Source: Tritrichomonas musculus (Eukaryota; Parabasalia; Tritrichomonadida; Tritrichomonadidae). From it: DNA of 64,000 bases. Of the stretch, positions 1 to 8,650 are shown piece by piece. Position numbers and translations under genes: made by a program. Location of the stretch: assembly GCA_039105265.1 (NCBI GenBank), contig JAPFFF010000015.1, positions 3,038,001-3,102,000 on the forward strand. Direction: 5' to 3'. The notes beneath the pieces are model-generated. The model did no database searches. It saw only the letters and a list, made by a program, of their open reading frames with translations, and had not been told where the DNA came from. Numbering within the stretch: position 1 is the first letter of the stretch; every line of letters begins with the position of its first letter.

Positions 1-709
1 TGTGAGTATAAATAACTTTACTTCTGAATTTAATAATTTCAATAGAAATATAGAAATATAATTATTTATTCATAAAAATGCATTATATGTGCTTATTAAT
101 ATTCAAATTAGTTAATGCATATATTATTAGTTTATATTTAAAATTAATTTACATTTTTAACTCTTATAATTAAGAAATATATAGATTACATATATTTATT
201 TTTCAATATTTTAGGAACGATCATTTTATACAAATAAAAAAAAAATCAAAACTTTTTCATCAATAAGAAAAATATGATGGAATACTTGCACCAAACCATT
301 GAGCCATAATTACTTGAATGTTAATCATATATCGGCATATTAAAAATGATTCATTTTAAAGAATGAAGATTATTTGTATAAGAGCAAATATTTATTATTG
401 TATGAAAGCTATGCCCAATATCGCCCAACGCTAATATAAAATTTTAATTCATGAGATTATTATGAAATAAGCATCCTATTATTGGATTCCTATATTACCT
501 AATACAAATTTCAAGAATATCAAAATGGAGTATAAAATCATCCAAAACAATTATTTCATGCATATTCATATAAAAAGGTGTATTATTTGCTTTTATTATA
601 AATTAAGACATTATTATTCAATGTTTTTTTACAAATATTATTGTAAGATTATTTGGTCAAACAATTAATCAACAATAAATATGCGTTTTATAACACTTAC
701 TTGAAAAAT
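1..709. other. Gene-free AT-rich flank
   Basis: No open frame, RNA gene or clear repeat can be supported here. The sequence is very AT-rich with short homopolymers, as in trichomonad intergenic DNA. A GTAAGT lies on the minus strand just past the stop of the IBD gene; it could be a 5' splice site of a longer transcript but has no supporting partner. Confidence 0.6.
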
Positions 710-1198
710 TTAATTCACAAAAAGATTATTTGTCAATATCATGGAATTATAAAGTTCACATACATCATTATTCGCATCTATTAAATCATCATTTGTCCAT
801 TTTTTTAGTATATCTTTAATTTCATCATTTATATTTTCATAAACTCTGCCCCTTTGAAAATTGTCTGATCTTTGTAGTACCCATCCTTTTGGATCAGGTA
901 GATTATTGAATGTGAATGATAAAAACTTTTTATTTCGCATTGAACTTGTGGTCCTGATACATTTAAAGTAATTATCTCTAAAATTTTTATTTATGGAGTT
1001 GGGTTTACGTTTTATTAAATTCCCAAATATTCTGGTATTAATTATAATATGATAATCATCGTACCAACAAACTCCAACATGGATAATATCTTCAGGATGG
1101 CTATCAATATAGTTGAGGCAGACAATCAAAATTGTCCTTAGTTTTAATTTAGGTTTGGCCAGTGTAACATATTGCTGGAGTTTTTTTAAAGTCATCAT
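710..1198 (-). CDS. Initiator-binding-domain (IBD) protein, short form
   Basis: This 162-residue protein resembles the N-terminal initiator-binding domain of trichomonad IBP39, the winged-helix factor that recognises the Inr element of core promoters in the nucleus. Family-like patterns are a short aliphatic helix near residues 23-32, the W-Y-D-D-Y segment near 45-49, and the block around residues 58-75 with F-G-N-L-I followed by K-P-N-S-I-N and N-F-R. A second part (about 105-145) has W-V-L-Q-R and an F-Q-R-G-R segment, as in the second half of the domain. IBP39 is about twice as long and has a C-terminal domain that contacts RNA polymerase II; this protein lacks it, so it may be a stand-alone DNA binder or a competitor. 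The start at 1198 follows a short T-rich leader. Family assignment rests on remembered pattern, not on a search. Confidence 0.65.
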   Translation of the reverse strand: MMTLKKLQQYVTLAKPKLKLRTILIVCLNYIDSHPEDIIHVGVCWYDDYHIIINTRIFGNLIKRKPNSINKNFRDNYFKCIRTTSSMRNKKFLSFTFNNLPDPKGWVLQRSDNFQRGRVYENINDEIKDILKKWTNDDLIDANNDVCELYNSMILTNNLFVN

Positions 1199-1570
1199 TA
1201 TATAAAAATGATGAATTTTTGTTTAATTCCATTCAAAATGAAAATTTTCAATTGAAAGGTCCTTTTTGGTATTGAATTGCATGTAAATTGTAACAAATTA
1301 ATATTAAATCAAACATATTTTAATCAAAAAAAGAAAAAAATATTTAAATTTAAGAAAATAATAATAAAAAAATCTTCAAAAGTTTTTAGCAAAAAATAAT
1401 ATTCTGAAAAAGTGAAAATTTCTCCCTAATGAAAGAAGCTGATATATTCTTAATGAACTTCGGTGTTAATAACGCGACATCATCAGAAGCAAAACAAATT
1501 GATTTTTTTTTTGGTATTTTAGTAAACAATATTTTTCTAATTTTTTTGTCCTTTTTATTTTATATTTTTT
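1199..1570. other. Intergenic DNA between IBD gene and Maverick
   Basis: This 372-bp stretch is the upstream region of the IBD gene. It holds the palindrome annotated separately and several A- and T-runs. No gene is seen. The Maverick inserted about 370 bp upstream of the IBD start codon, so it may have replaced distal promoter sequence. Confidence 0.6.
1246..1257. promoter_or_regulatory. Palindrome TTTCAATTGAAA upstream of IBD gene
   Basis: A perfect 12-bp palindrome lies 47 nt upstream of the IBD start codon. The same 12-mer lies 25 and 31 nt upstream of the two BspA-type genes at 45370 and 52016. It contains TCAAT, which resembles but does not equal the T. vaginalis Inr consensus TCAYW. 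Promoter function is inferred from position only. Confidence 0.4.
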
Positions 1571-1908
1571 AGTAGTATATACGAGTCGGTTTCCGCTGGG
1601 GCATGGCTCCCCACGCGTCAACACGAACTAGTTAAAAAAAAAAAAAAAATAAAAAAAAAAAAATAAAAAATAAAAATTTAAAAAAAAATTTCTTCTTCTT
1701 CTTTTCATGTTATCCCACCCACCCACCTCAATGCCCACCATCTATGAAACGGCACAGGGGCCCACCCAAATGCCCACCATCTATGAAACGGCACAGGGCT
1801 CACCCCAATGCTCACCATCTATGAAACGTCTTAAGTATCCCACCCACCCACCTCAAAGCTCACCATCTATGAAACGGCACAGGTACCTGCCCTGAGAATC
1901 TCGTACCT
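1571..1908 (+). repeat. Left terminal inverted repeat of Maverick
   Basis: This 338-bp repeat pairs with 26933-27166. The outer ~65 bp match the other end closely and include a short GC-rich hairpin (GGGG...CCCC near 1600-1615) that stands out in AT-rich DNA. Inside lies an A-rich tract, then four tandem copies of a ~40-bp unit centred on ATCTATGAAACGGCACAGG (about 1735-1882; the third copy diverges). The inner boundary is the shared GAGAATCTCGTACCTA. Short frames across the repeats are not genes. Confidence 0.92.
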
Positions 1909-1936
1909 ACTACAACAAAAATTAAAATAAAAGAAG

Positions 1937-2236
1937 TTAGATTTTACTAAGTAGTTCTTCTATATGAGGTAGTTCAGCATTAGTTTGAACACCTACATCC
2001 CAAAGGTCTTCAGTTTGAACACCTATCTCTTTATATTCATAGGGAATAAAATGACACTCTGTCACTATAAACATTTCTTCTTCTTCTTCTTGATGTTCCT
2101 TATAGTTTTTATACAAGCCCACTCGCTTTTTTTTCTTTGGGAACTTGGTAATGTTTCTTTCTTTGTCATCAAGAGGATAATGACGATGTTCATTATTATC
2201 AATTCTATCAACAATGATTTTCCCCCACTTGTTCAT
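1937..2236 (-). CDS. Maverick small protein with two GVQT motifs
   Basis: I do not recognise a family for this 99-residue protein. It is basic at the start (K-K-K-K-R), has a run of five glutamates, and near the C-terminus carries E-I-G-V-Q-T-E-D and D-V-G-V-Q-T-N about ten residues apart. These resemble TQT-type dynein light chain LC8 ligands, which often occur in pairs. A longer frame opens at 2293, but I chose the Met at 2236. It follows a T-rich leader like other genes of this element, and the longer start would overlap the divergent HNH gene. The gene is the outermost one and its stop lies 28 bp from the left terminal repeat. Confidence 0.6.
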   Translation of the reverse strand: MNKWGKIIVDRIDNNEHRHYPLDDKERNITKFPKKKKRVGLYKNYKEHQEEEEEMFIVTECHFIPYEYKEIGVQTEDLWDVGVQTNAELPHIEELLSKI

Positions 2237-2277
2237 ACGAAAATAAAAATGAAATGAATCATTTAAAAAGTGAGTAA
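2237..2277. promoter_or_regulatory. 41-bp divergent promoter spacer
   Basis: The start codons of the minus-strand gene (2236) and the HNH gene (2278) are separated by only 41 bp, AT-rich on both strands. Any transcription start signals for both genes must lie here or inside the coding regions. This is inferred from spacing. Confidence 0.4.
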
Positions 2278-2613
2278 ATGTCATTTGTGCCACTCAAAGG
2301 CTTTACTAACGACTATGAGATACTGAATAGGTACCCCTTTACTATAAGACGTAAGAGTAATCATTTTATATGCAAAGATGCAAAACATATAAAGGGGTAT
2401 ATACGAGTATGTCTAAATGGCAACTACTACTTGAAACATGTACTTATAGCAAGACAGTTCATACCTAATGATGACCCACAACATAAAATAGAGGTAGACC
2501 ATATCAATAGGAATAGGGCTGACTACCATCTAAGCAACTTAAGATGGATAACCCCAACTGATAGTAACTATAACAGGGATATGCCCAAAATTATAAATGC
2601 GAGGGCAGATTAG
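2278..2613 (+). CDS. HNH endonuclease-like protein (Maverick)
   Basis: This 111-residue protein has the layout of small HNH nucleases of homing type. An N-terminal half with short beta-like segments (about 10-60) ends in H-V-L-I-A-R-Q-F-I-P, followed by the HNH core V-D-H-I-N-R-N-R at about 74-81 and N-L-R-W-I-T at about 89-94. The V-D-H-x-N ... D ... N-L-R-W pattern is typical of phage and giant-virus HNH enzymes that cut double-stranded DNA. The start at 2278 is preceded by AAA and T-rich sequence. Its 3' end overlaps the convergent gene at 2591 by 23 bp. It may be a selfish passenger or serve DNA processing of the element; the sequence does not decide between these. Confidence 0.75.
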   Translation: MSFVPLKGFTNDYEILNRYPFTIRRKSNHFICKDAKHIKGYIRVCLNGNYYLKHVLIARQFIPNDDPQHKIEVDHINRNRADYHLSNLRWITPTDSNYNRDMPKIINARAD

Positions 2614-2854
2614 ATATTTGGTACTCTAAGAACTCAAAGGCAAAATGTTCTATTTGGTCGATAAATTCCAAATCATCATCTTTCATCATTACACCAAGAA
2701 ATTCAGGTTCGAAATACTCAGCAGCTAACTCTTTTATCTTATTAATTAAAATATTACATACTCCCTCATTAGTCTCACATCTATAATCATAGAGGTAAGA
2801 CACTATTTTATAGAGGATATATATACGCTCTTTTATGGTCATGAAATAAGCCAT
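2591..2854 (-). CDS. Maverick small acidic protein
   Basis: An unrecognised 87-residue protein. It begins M-A-Y-F-M-T-I-K, is predicted mainly helical by eye, and is acidic in its second half (E-P-E-F-L-G-V-M-M-K-D-D-D-L-E-F). No cysteine or metal motif is apparent. It is convergent with, and overlaps, the HNH gene by 23 bp. It is divergent from the protease gene with 71 bp between start codons, a T-rich spacer. The tight fit between two confident genes supports it being real. Confidence 0.5.
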   Translation of the reverse strand: MAYFMTIKERIYILYKIVSYLYDYRCETNEGVCNILINKIKELAAEYFEPEFLGVMMKDDDLEFIDQIEHFAFEFLEYQISNLPSHL

Positions 2855-2925
2855 TTATACAGAAATAAAAAAAAAAAAATGAAATAAACAACATCTTCTT
2901 CTTCTTTCTTTTATTTGATTTTTAA

Positions 2926-4494
2926 ATGACAAGTGATGTAGGTACACAAACTAAACCTAACAATAAAATACAACTACTACAAGGTACTATTAAATTTCGA
3001 CCTAAACTAGTTGATAGAGATGTTGCAAGATTAACAAGAGGTTTGGGTCAAACTATATGGAAGTTCTCTAATAATCAAATAAATCTACAAAAATTATATG
3101 AGACATATTTAAATACTAGTATAGCTTTTAAAGACGTACTTGAATTTGCTAATAGACTCAAGAGAGAGAGACCAAAAGCAAAATTTTCAGGTTGTGTGTT
3201 TGCGATTAAGAAAAATCAAGATGATAAAGATGAACATGGGCATTACATAACAGTATTAAAGCCATATCAATATACTCTCCAAGAATCAGATCAAGGTATA
3301 TTAACAGAGATAAAATTACATTATGATATTATCAACATAAGGATATCTCGAATGAAGACTGAGGAGGAAAAACAAGCAGCTAGAGAACTGAGAGAGCAGA
3401 TGAAAGAAAGAACATTGAAAAGTGATAAGAAAGAATATAAAACTAGAGGTATTCAAACAGATGATATACCAGAATTGGCTCCATTACCCAGACCTCCAAC
3501 TTTAAATCGAAATGATTATCATCTTAACCTTAGGAAAATCGGTAGGAACCGACCCACAAATGTTGAGCCACCAACAAGGGACCAAAATCAAAACAGAATT
3601 CAACTTTTACTTCAAAGTAGTACAAATTTAGACGAGGATGATAGACCTAAGAAAAAATCAAAACAACCTAAGACAAAATCAAAACGACCTCGTTCACCTT
3701 CACCTCCACCTCCACCACCTCGTTCACCTCCACCTCCACCACCTCCTCCTCCTTCATCACCCCCTCCACAGTTTCCATCATCACATACCTCTCGAGGTAC
3801 TAGTCCTCCTCCAAGAGAACCCCGTATGACACCACAGAAGACAGGAGAGTTTACAGTAGACCAAAGACGTCATAAAATTCATGATTGGAGGAGTTTAGTC
3901 AATGATGAAAATATAGAAGAAGATGTTATTGATGACTACTTGAAACTTCTATATAACAAAGGAAAGAGATTGAATAAACAACCTGGTCAAAATGAAGCAG
4001 AGTTTGATAAAAAGAAAATATTGGTTGTACCTACTGCATTTTATACCCTCCTTTCTATGGCATATGAGACTAATGATATGGAAAAAATACATGAACTGAT
4101 GAAAAGTCCTATCTCAGGTAAACAGTCATTTACACATTTCGATAAAGTATTTGTCCCCATTTGCTCAGATGGAGAACATTGGGTTTTATGTATTGTTCGA
4201 TATCCAAAGAAAATAATCGAATGCTATGACTCTGAGAATAAGTCAATGGCACCAGAGGTAAAGACACTTAATAAGTGGATCAATATTTCAGGAACAGGTA
4301 AGTTAAAAGCAAAATATTATGATGTACCTAGTCAAAGGAATAACAAGGATTGTGGAGTGTTTCTAATGGAATCTTGTCGTACCTTTTTGCATGAAGGAAA
4401 TGGTAAGTTTAAACAACGCAATATACCAGATATTAGAAAGAGAATACTTCGAGAACTTCAAAACAATGAATTAGAAACAGGTGTTGTATATTAA
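2926..4494 (+). CDS. PRO: Maverick Ulp1/adenain-like cysteine protease
   Basis: In Polintons this C48-type protease is thought to mature capsid proteins. The 522-residue protein has three parts. An N-terminal domain (1-150) opens with D-V-G-T-Q-T. A disordered middle contains a basic KSKRPRSPSP stretch and long proline runs (about 255-300). A C-terminal protease follows from about 330. The catalytic layout is visible: His418 in G-E-H-W-V-L, an acidic C-Y-D-S segment about 20 residues on, Gln470 in P-S-Q-R, and Cys476 in D-C-G-V-F. A second TQT-like motif, G-I-Q-T-D-D, lies near residue 175. It is much longer than adenain (about 200), so the N-terminal half is extra and may be structural. The gene starts the long plus-strand morphogenesis cluster. 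Confidence 0.85.
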   Translation: MTSDVGTQTKPNNKIQLLQGTIKFRPKLVDRDVARLTRGLGQTIWKFSNNQINLQKLYETYLNTSIAFKDVLEFANRLKRERPKAKFSGCVFAIKKNQDDKDEHGHYITVLKPYQYTLQESDQGILTEIKLHYDIINIRISRMKTEEEKQAARELREQMKERTLKSDKKEYKTRGIQTDDIPELAPLPRPPTLNRNDYHLNLRKIGRNRPTNVEPPTRDQNQNRIQLLLQSSTNLDEDDRPKKKSKQPKTKSKRPRSPSPPPPPPRSPPPPPPPPPSSPPPQFPSSHTSRGTSPPPREPRMTPQKTGEFTVDQRRHKIHDWRSLVNDENIEEDVIDDYLKLLYNKGKRLNKQPGQNEAEFDKKKILVVPTAFYTLLSMAYETNDMEKIHELMKSPISGKQSFTHFDKVFVPICSDGEHWVLCIVRYPKKIIECYDSENKSMAPEVKTLNKWINISGTGKLKAKYYDVPSQRNNKDCGVFLMESCRTFLHEGNGKFKQRNIPDIRKRILRELQNNELETGVVY

Positions 4495-4518
4495 TAAAGA
4501 CTTTTTATTCAACTCGAA

Positions 4519-5523
4519 ATGGAATTACCACCAAGTGTTAACACTTTATATCCTAATCGAGATAATATAGTTAATGATGGTAATACACCTCTTCCAATCG
4601 AAACAGCCTACTTCCTTGAGGATGCTCAACATGATAAAGCTAAGTTTAATAGGTATTGGTTTAATTTCCCACCAGAATGGTCAACTGCAAACAAAGGGGA
4701 ATCTATTGTTGGTGTTCGTTCAGCGCATATCATTAAGAGAAGACGCAAATTAGAATTTAATGTGACTATATTTAAAGTTCAAAAATCCTACTTTGTTTTA
4801 CATGGAGGAAATATAAACGACCCTATTTTAACTCAAGAACTACTTGATAAATTCTACCAGGACCAACTCAAAGTAGAATATGAAAAAGAGCCTACTTGGA
4901 AATGGATAGCAAATTTTGATGTTATTGATTGGGTGTCAGAGGAAGGGGACTTAAGAGGGTTCTTTGATGCTGTCAACACCGCGATGAAATCTTGGATAGC
5001 TATGCATGGAGAATATGGACATGCATTTTCCCAAAATGATTCATTAATTGCATATCGAGATATACAAACAGATGGATATTATGATAAAGATGGTTTTCAT
5101 GAAATTATATATACTAAAAAGAATGATAATATAGAGGAAGATTCAAGCCAATTTATCAATTTTTTCCAAATTGGTGATTGGAATGAGGACTTTGCAGATG
5201 TGTTTAATATAGGCACAGGAGCTTATCAAAATAACCCTAAGAAGTATTCAACTTTAAGTAAGAGGTTGGTATTTGATAATGTATGGGACAGACATCCATG
5301 TAAAATATATTCATCTATTGGTGAACAAGCATTACATAACTATATTGGAGATAGTGATGTTGAATATAGTCCTATTAAGTACTTCAAGTTAAACTCAATG
5401 GACCAAAGGTTTTGGATAGACTTCTATAGTGATGCACATTATAATTGTCCAACCAAACTACCTCCTAAAGATTCATTTGTTATCGAAATGCAATTCCTTC
5501 AATACGATAAGATGTTTATTTAA
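4519..5523 (+). CDS. Maverick structural-cluster protein, possible capsid-associated
   Basis: A 334-residue protein I cannot place firmly. The composition alternates beta-like and aromatic segments (G-V-R-S-A-H-I-I-K-R-R-R-K-L-E-F, W-I-A-N-F-D-V-I-D-W) and ends in F-V-I-E-M-Q-F-L-Q-Y, as in a mostly beta fold. It lies 24 bp after the protease and 6 bp before the integrase, in the same cluster as the ATPase and major capsid genes, so a virion or assembly role is likely. It could be a second minor-capsid-type jelly roll; the better candidate is the gene at 18269. Other possible roles cannot be excluded. Confidence 0.5.
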   Translation: MELPPSVNTLYPNRDNIVNDGNTPLPIETAYFLEDAQHDKAKFNRYWFNFPPEWSTANKGESIVGVRSAHIIKRRRKLEFNVTIFKVQKSYFVLHGGNINDPILTQELLDKFYQDQLKVEYEKEPTWKWIANFDVIDWVSEEGDLRGFFDAVNTAMKSWIAMHGEYGHAFSQNDSLIAYRDIQTDGYYDKDGFHEIIYTKKNDNIEEDSSQFINFFQIGDWNEDFADVFNIGTGAYQNNPKKYSTLSKRLVFDNVWDRHPCKIYSSIGEQALHNYIGDSDVEYSPIKYFKLNSMDQRFWIDFYSDAHYNCPTKLPPKDSFVIEMQFLQYDKMFI

Positions 5524-5529
5524 AAATAA

Positions 5530-6684
5530 ATGAGTAAAGAAGAACCAAGCCCATATGAAAAATTATACAACAAAGCTAAATGGAAGACCTTGGACAAATA
5601 CCTTAGCATGGCAAAACAAGAGAATCTAAATGAAGAAGAAGCAAAGAAATACTTTGATGAAAGAGTAGTACATGATAAGAGAGTACCTAAAGCACAATTT
5701 ATACCTATTGTATCCAAACATCCTCATGGTTATCAAATGGATACCTTCATTAATAATAAAGAGGCAGGTGGGTTGAATTATCTAATGTTCATCAATATCA
5801 ACACCAGAAAAGCATATGCATATCCTATGAATGGTAAAGGAGCAAGAGAAGTATTAACAGCACTTCATAAATTTGTTAATGATGTACCTCATGTATATTC
5901 GATAACAAGTGATGAGGATGCAGCATATTTATCATCAACAGTCTTAGACTTCATGAGAGAGAAGAACATAAAATACCGAACAACAACTGAGAATAACCAT
6001 AATGTACTTGGCATTATTAATAGGTTTATGAGAACCATAAGAGATGCTATTGGTGAAAATAGGTTTATTCAACCAAAGGAGATGCATGATTTGGTCAACA
6101 TATATAACAACTCTCCTCATAGGTCTTTAGATAATAAAGCACCTAATGATATTACTCCAGAGGATGAAATAAAGTACATACAAAAGAATGCACGCATTAA
6201 TCCATACCATTTTAATCCAGGTGAGAAGGTCAGGTTAGTACTCGAAAAAGAACCATTTGGTAAAAGAAGAAGTAATTTGTCCAATGAGTCTTATATAGTT
6301 GACTCACAAAAAGGTAACCAGTTTGTGGTCAAGTCCAAAGATGGTTCAACTAGTTCATTCCCTGGATATAGGTTGTTAAGGACAAGAGACAAAAGGATTA
6401 AAGTAGCTGAAAGACTAAATGAAGGTAAAGAAGGTATTATTGAAAAAATATATAACTTTGATGAAGATACTGGTAAGTATGATTTAAAATGGGAAGGAGT
6501 CGAAGGTGATGATGCCTTTGCTAGACAAACTATTAGAGATGTAAGGAGAGGTAATCCATTAGTACTTGGTACAGCAGAAAGACAATATTGGTTGGAACAA
6601 AAGAAAAATTATGAACGACAAATTAAAGCAGGTCAAAAGGTTGAGGGCAAACCAATACCAGATAAAATTATGAAATACATTTAA
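5530..6684 (+). CDS. INT: Maverick retroviral-type integrase with chromo-like tail
   Basis: The 384-residue protein has an rve-type integrase core at about 55-215. The first catalytic strand contains Q-M-D-T-F, the second T-S-D-E-D, and the following helix carries the R-F-M-R-T-I-R pattern seen in LTR-element and Polinton integrases. N-N-S-P-H-R-S-L follows, as in the family. The C-terminal third has an SH3-like stretch and a chromodomain-like segment (about 318-350; K-Y-D-L-K-W-E-G), which in other elements guides insertion to chromatin. It would join the element's ends to host DNA in the nucleus. It lies 6 bp after the upstream gene and 10 bp before the ATPase gene. Confidence 0.88.
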   Translation: MSKEEPSPYEKLYNKAKWKTLDKYLSMAKQENLNEEEAKKYFDERVVHDKRVPKAQFIPIVSKHPHGYQMDTFINNKEAGGLNYLMFININTRKAYAYPMNGKGAREVLTALHKFVNDVPHVYSITSDEDAAYLSSTVLDFMREKNIKYRTTTENNHNVLGIINRFMRTIRDAIGENRFIQPKEMHDLVNIYNNSPHRSLDNKAPNDITPEDEIKYIQKNARINPYHFNPGEKVRLVLEKEPFGKRRSNLSNESYIVDSQKGNQFVVKSKDGSTSSFPGYRLLRTRDKRIKVAERLNEGKEGIIEKIYNFDEDTGKYDLKWEGVEGDDAFARQTIRDVRRGNPLVLGTAERQYWLEQKKNYERQIKAGQKVEGKPIPDKIMKYI

Positions 6685-6694
6685 AAATTTGTAA

Positions 6695-7561
6695 ATGGAT
6701 GAACCCCCAAGTGCAGAACTAATAAATAAAGTAGAAACATTGATTAAAGAAACCTTACGGAAGAACATGAAAGAGATAGATGGTGCTTTGATTAAACCAT
6801 TATCACCTGATTATCCTTTTAGCACAAATGGTATATACTTTTTAATTGGTAAACCAGGTGCTGGTAAAAGTTTTTGGATATGGAGACATATTATGATAAC
6901 AGAGAGGTTGTTTAAACATCCATACTACCAAAAGATAATATTTTGCTCAAGCTCTGGTAAAATGGATAAAACAGCTGAAACACTTAATAAACAGATACAA
7001 TCAAGAATCGATTATGTAAAGGAAAGAGAATTAATGAGTTATCTTAAAAGACATCTTCGAAGAAAGATAAAGTATTATGCTATTGTCAAATATGTATTAT
7101 CTCGAATGAAAGAGACCAATGACGAAATGAGGAGGCTCATTGAGAAGCATCATTTAAATGAGCTCAATGATAAAATAATATATATAGCCAATAAGTTAGT
7201 CAAGTATGAAACATCATCATATCCATATAACACATTATTGATACTAGATGATTGTGCAGGTAGTGATTTATTAAAGAATGGTAATAGTGAATTTATCAAG
7301 TTGTTAACCAAGACAAGACACTATAATTTAACATGTATCATGGCTATCCAAACTATTCGATTTGTTCATATGAATGCTAAAAGGTTAGCAACAGATATCA
7401 TATGTTATACAGGATATAGTGAGGAAGATTTTACTAGCTTGTTGCAACAAACAAATAACTCATTAAATACTAAGCAGACAGTAGCTGAATACCTACAACA
7501 TAAAGAACCACATGAAAAATTCGTAATGAATATTTCTGCTAATAAGTACTATTTCGAATAA
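6695..7561 (+). CDS. ATP: Maverick FtsK/HerA-type genome-packaging ATPase
   Basis: The 288-residue P-loop ATPase has Walker A G-K-P-G-A-G-K-S at residues 52-59 and Walker B L-L-I-L-D-D at about 178-184, with a downstream T-K-T-R-H sensor-like stretch. This is the A32-like packaging ATPase of Polintons, adenovirus-like and NCLDV lineages, which moves DNA into capsids. Between the Walker motifs lies a long basic, coiled region (about 90-170). It sits between the integrase (10 bp before) and a small membrane-active-looking protein (17 bp after), consistent with co-regulated late genes. Confidence 0.88.
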   Translation: MDEPPSAELINKVETLIKETLRKNMKEIDGALIKPLSPDYPFSTNGIYFLIGKPGAGKSFWIWRHIMITERLFKHPYYQKIIFCSSSGKMDKTAETLNKQIQSRIDYVKERELMSYLKRHLRRKIKYYAIVKYVLSRMKETNDEMRRLIEKHHLNELNDKIIYIANKLVKYETSSYPYNTLLILDDCAGSDLLKNGNSEFIKLLTKTRHYNLTCIMAIQTIRFVHMNAKRLATDIICYTGYSEEDFTSLLQQTNNSLNTKQTVAEYLQHKEPHEKFVMNISANKYYFE

Positions 7562-7578
7562 TTTTTTATTTTTTAAAA

Positions 7579-8034
7579 ATGGGAATTGAACGTCATTCAG
7601 TAGAAGATTATTGGAAGCCAAATTATTCCAAAAAGCAACAATTTTCTCCATGGCAAGAGATAATAAAAGGAGGAGTAGGACTAGGTGGTAAGTTATTAAT
7701 GGGAGCAGCAGATAGTTTTTCGGGAGGTCTTGCAAGTAAACTATTAGATGCTTCAGCAGGTGGATTAACCAAGCATGCTGGTGTTATTGGTTCAGTTGCG
7801 AGAGGTCTTGGTGAAAGCTTCTTGAGCGATAGTACAAGAAATAAAATAGCAAATATAGCTGACACAGCATTAAAATATGTCCCAGAAGGAAAAGTGAAAA
7901 CTGCCTTATCATCAATTAATAAATCTGCAAAAGGTGATTCAGTTGGAGCACCTCTTGAAAAGCCAGCATTTTCGTCTAGATCATTACAAGAGAGTGACTT
8001 TACTACCAACAATCGGGCGAGAACCTACATCTAA
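7579..8034 (+). CDS. Maverick small Gly/Ala-rich amphipathic protein
   Basis: A 151-residue protein with a helical glycine/alanine-rich segment (about 33-80; G-G-V-G-L-G-G-K-L-L and S-G-G-L-A-S-K-L-L) followed by a Ser/Lys-rich tail. The pattern recalls amphipathic capsid-internal proteins such as adenovirus pVI, and Polintons often have such a gene beside the ATPase and capsid genes. No sequence motif proves this. The start follows the T-rich leader and TTAAAA typical of this element. It is probably a minor virion protein by position and composition. Confidence 0.6.
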   Translation: MGIERHSVEDYWKPNYSKKQQFSPWQEIIKGGVGLGGKLLMGAADSFSGGLASKLLDASAGGLTKHAGVIGSVARGLGESFLSDSTRNKIANIADTALKYVPEGKVKTALSSINKSAKGDSVGAPLEKPAFSSRSLQESDFTTNNRARTYI

Positions 8035-8081
8035 TGAAAACTCAAAAAAACTAAATTTTTGGACTTTTTTGTTTATTTTAA

Positions 8082-8633
8082 ATGTCAAAACATCTAACAG
8101 GTTCTAAGAGACTTGCAGTTATTCATAAATGGTTGAATGGAAGGGATGACCCAGATTGGGAAGTTTTACCTACAAAAACCAAAGACAAGTATATTGTAAA
8201 ACAGCGAAAAACTCCAATAACTCGAGAATATCAAGAAAACTCAGAAAGTGAAAATAACGAAGAAACTCAAGAAAACTCAGACAGTGAAGAACATGAGGAA
8301 CTTGAAGAAAAGCCAAGAAAGCCAATAAGTTCGAAAGCTGCACGAAAACCTACAAAACCTCGAAAAACTCAACAAAGCCAAGTTTATGACCCTACTGTGA
8401 ATGAGGAAATACTAAAACAGCTAAAATCACTAGGTGAAGAAATGAAGATAAGTCGAGAGAAGAAAGAACAGAGACGTATGATAAAGGAGGTTGTTGATAA
8501 AAGGATGAGTAAACCAAGACAACAGTATGTTCCTGAAGAACCGCCACAACAATATGAAGAAGAACAACAACCTCAATATATACCTATGAGACCTATTGGT
8601 AGGAGAAATCGCATCTTTGAAGATATGATGTAA
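8082..8633 (+). CDS. Maverick highly charged small protein
   Basis: The 183-residue product has a compact N-terminal part (1-45; R-L-A-V-I-H-K-W-L-N-G-R) followed by a long disordered Glu/Lys/Pro/Gln-rich region with three E-N-S-E/D-S-E repeats and a K-P-T-K-P-R-K patch. It could bind DNA or capsid, but no family is recognised. It lies 18 bp before the major capsid gene, which makes a scaffold or core role plausible. The start at 8082 follows TTTATTTTAA. Confidence 0.55.
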   Translation: MSKHLTGSKRLAVIHKWLNGRDDPDWEVLPTKTKDKYIVKQRKTPITREYQENSESENNEETQENSDSEEHEELEEKPRKPISSKAARKPTKPRKTQQSQVYDPTVNEEILKQLKSLGEEMKISREKKEQRRMIKEVVDKRMSKPRQQYVPEEPPQQYEEEQQPQYIPMRPIGRRNRIFEDMM

Positions 8634-8650
8634 ATTTTTTTCCATCTAAA

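Noticed and set aside
1707-1895. 62-codon frame inside the left Maverick end
   Set aside because: It is only the translation of the tandem units of the inverted repeat, with no conserved counterpart at the other end.
8040-8081. Terminator-like T-runs between Maverick genes
   Set aside because: T-rich tracts precede nearly every start codon here and are better read as leaders or promoters.
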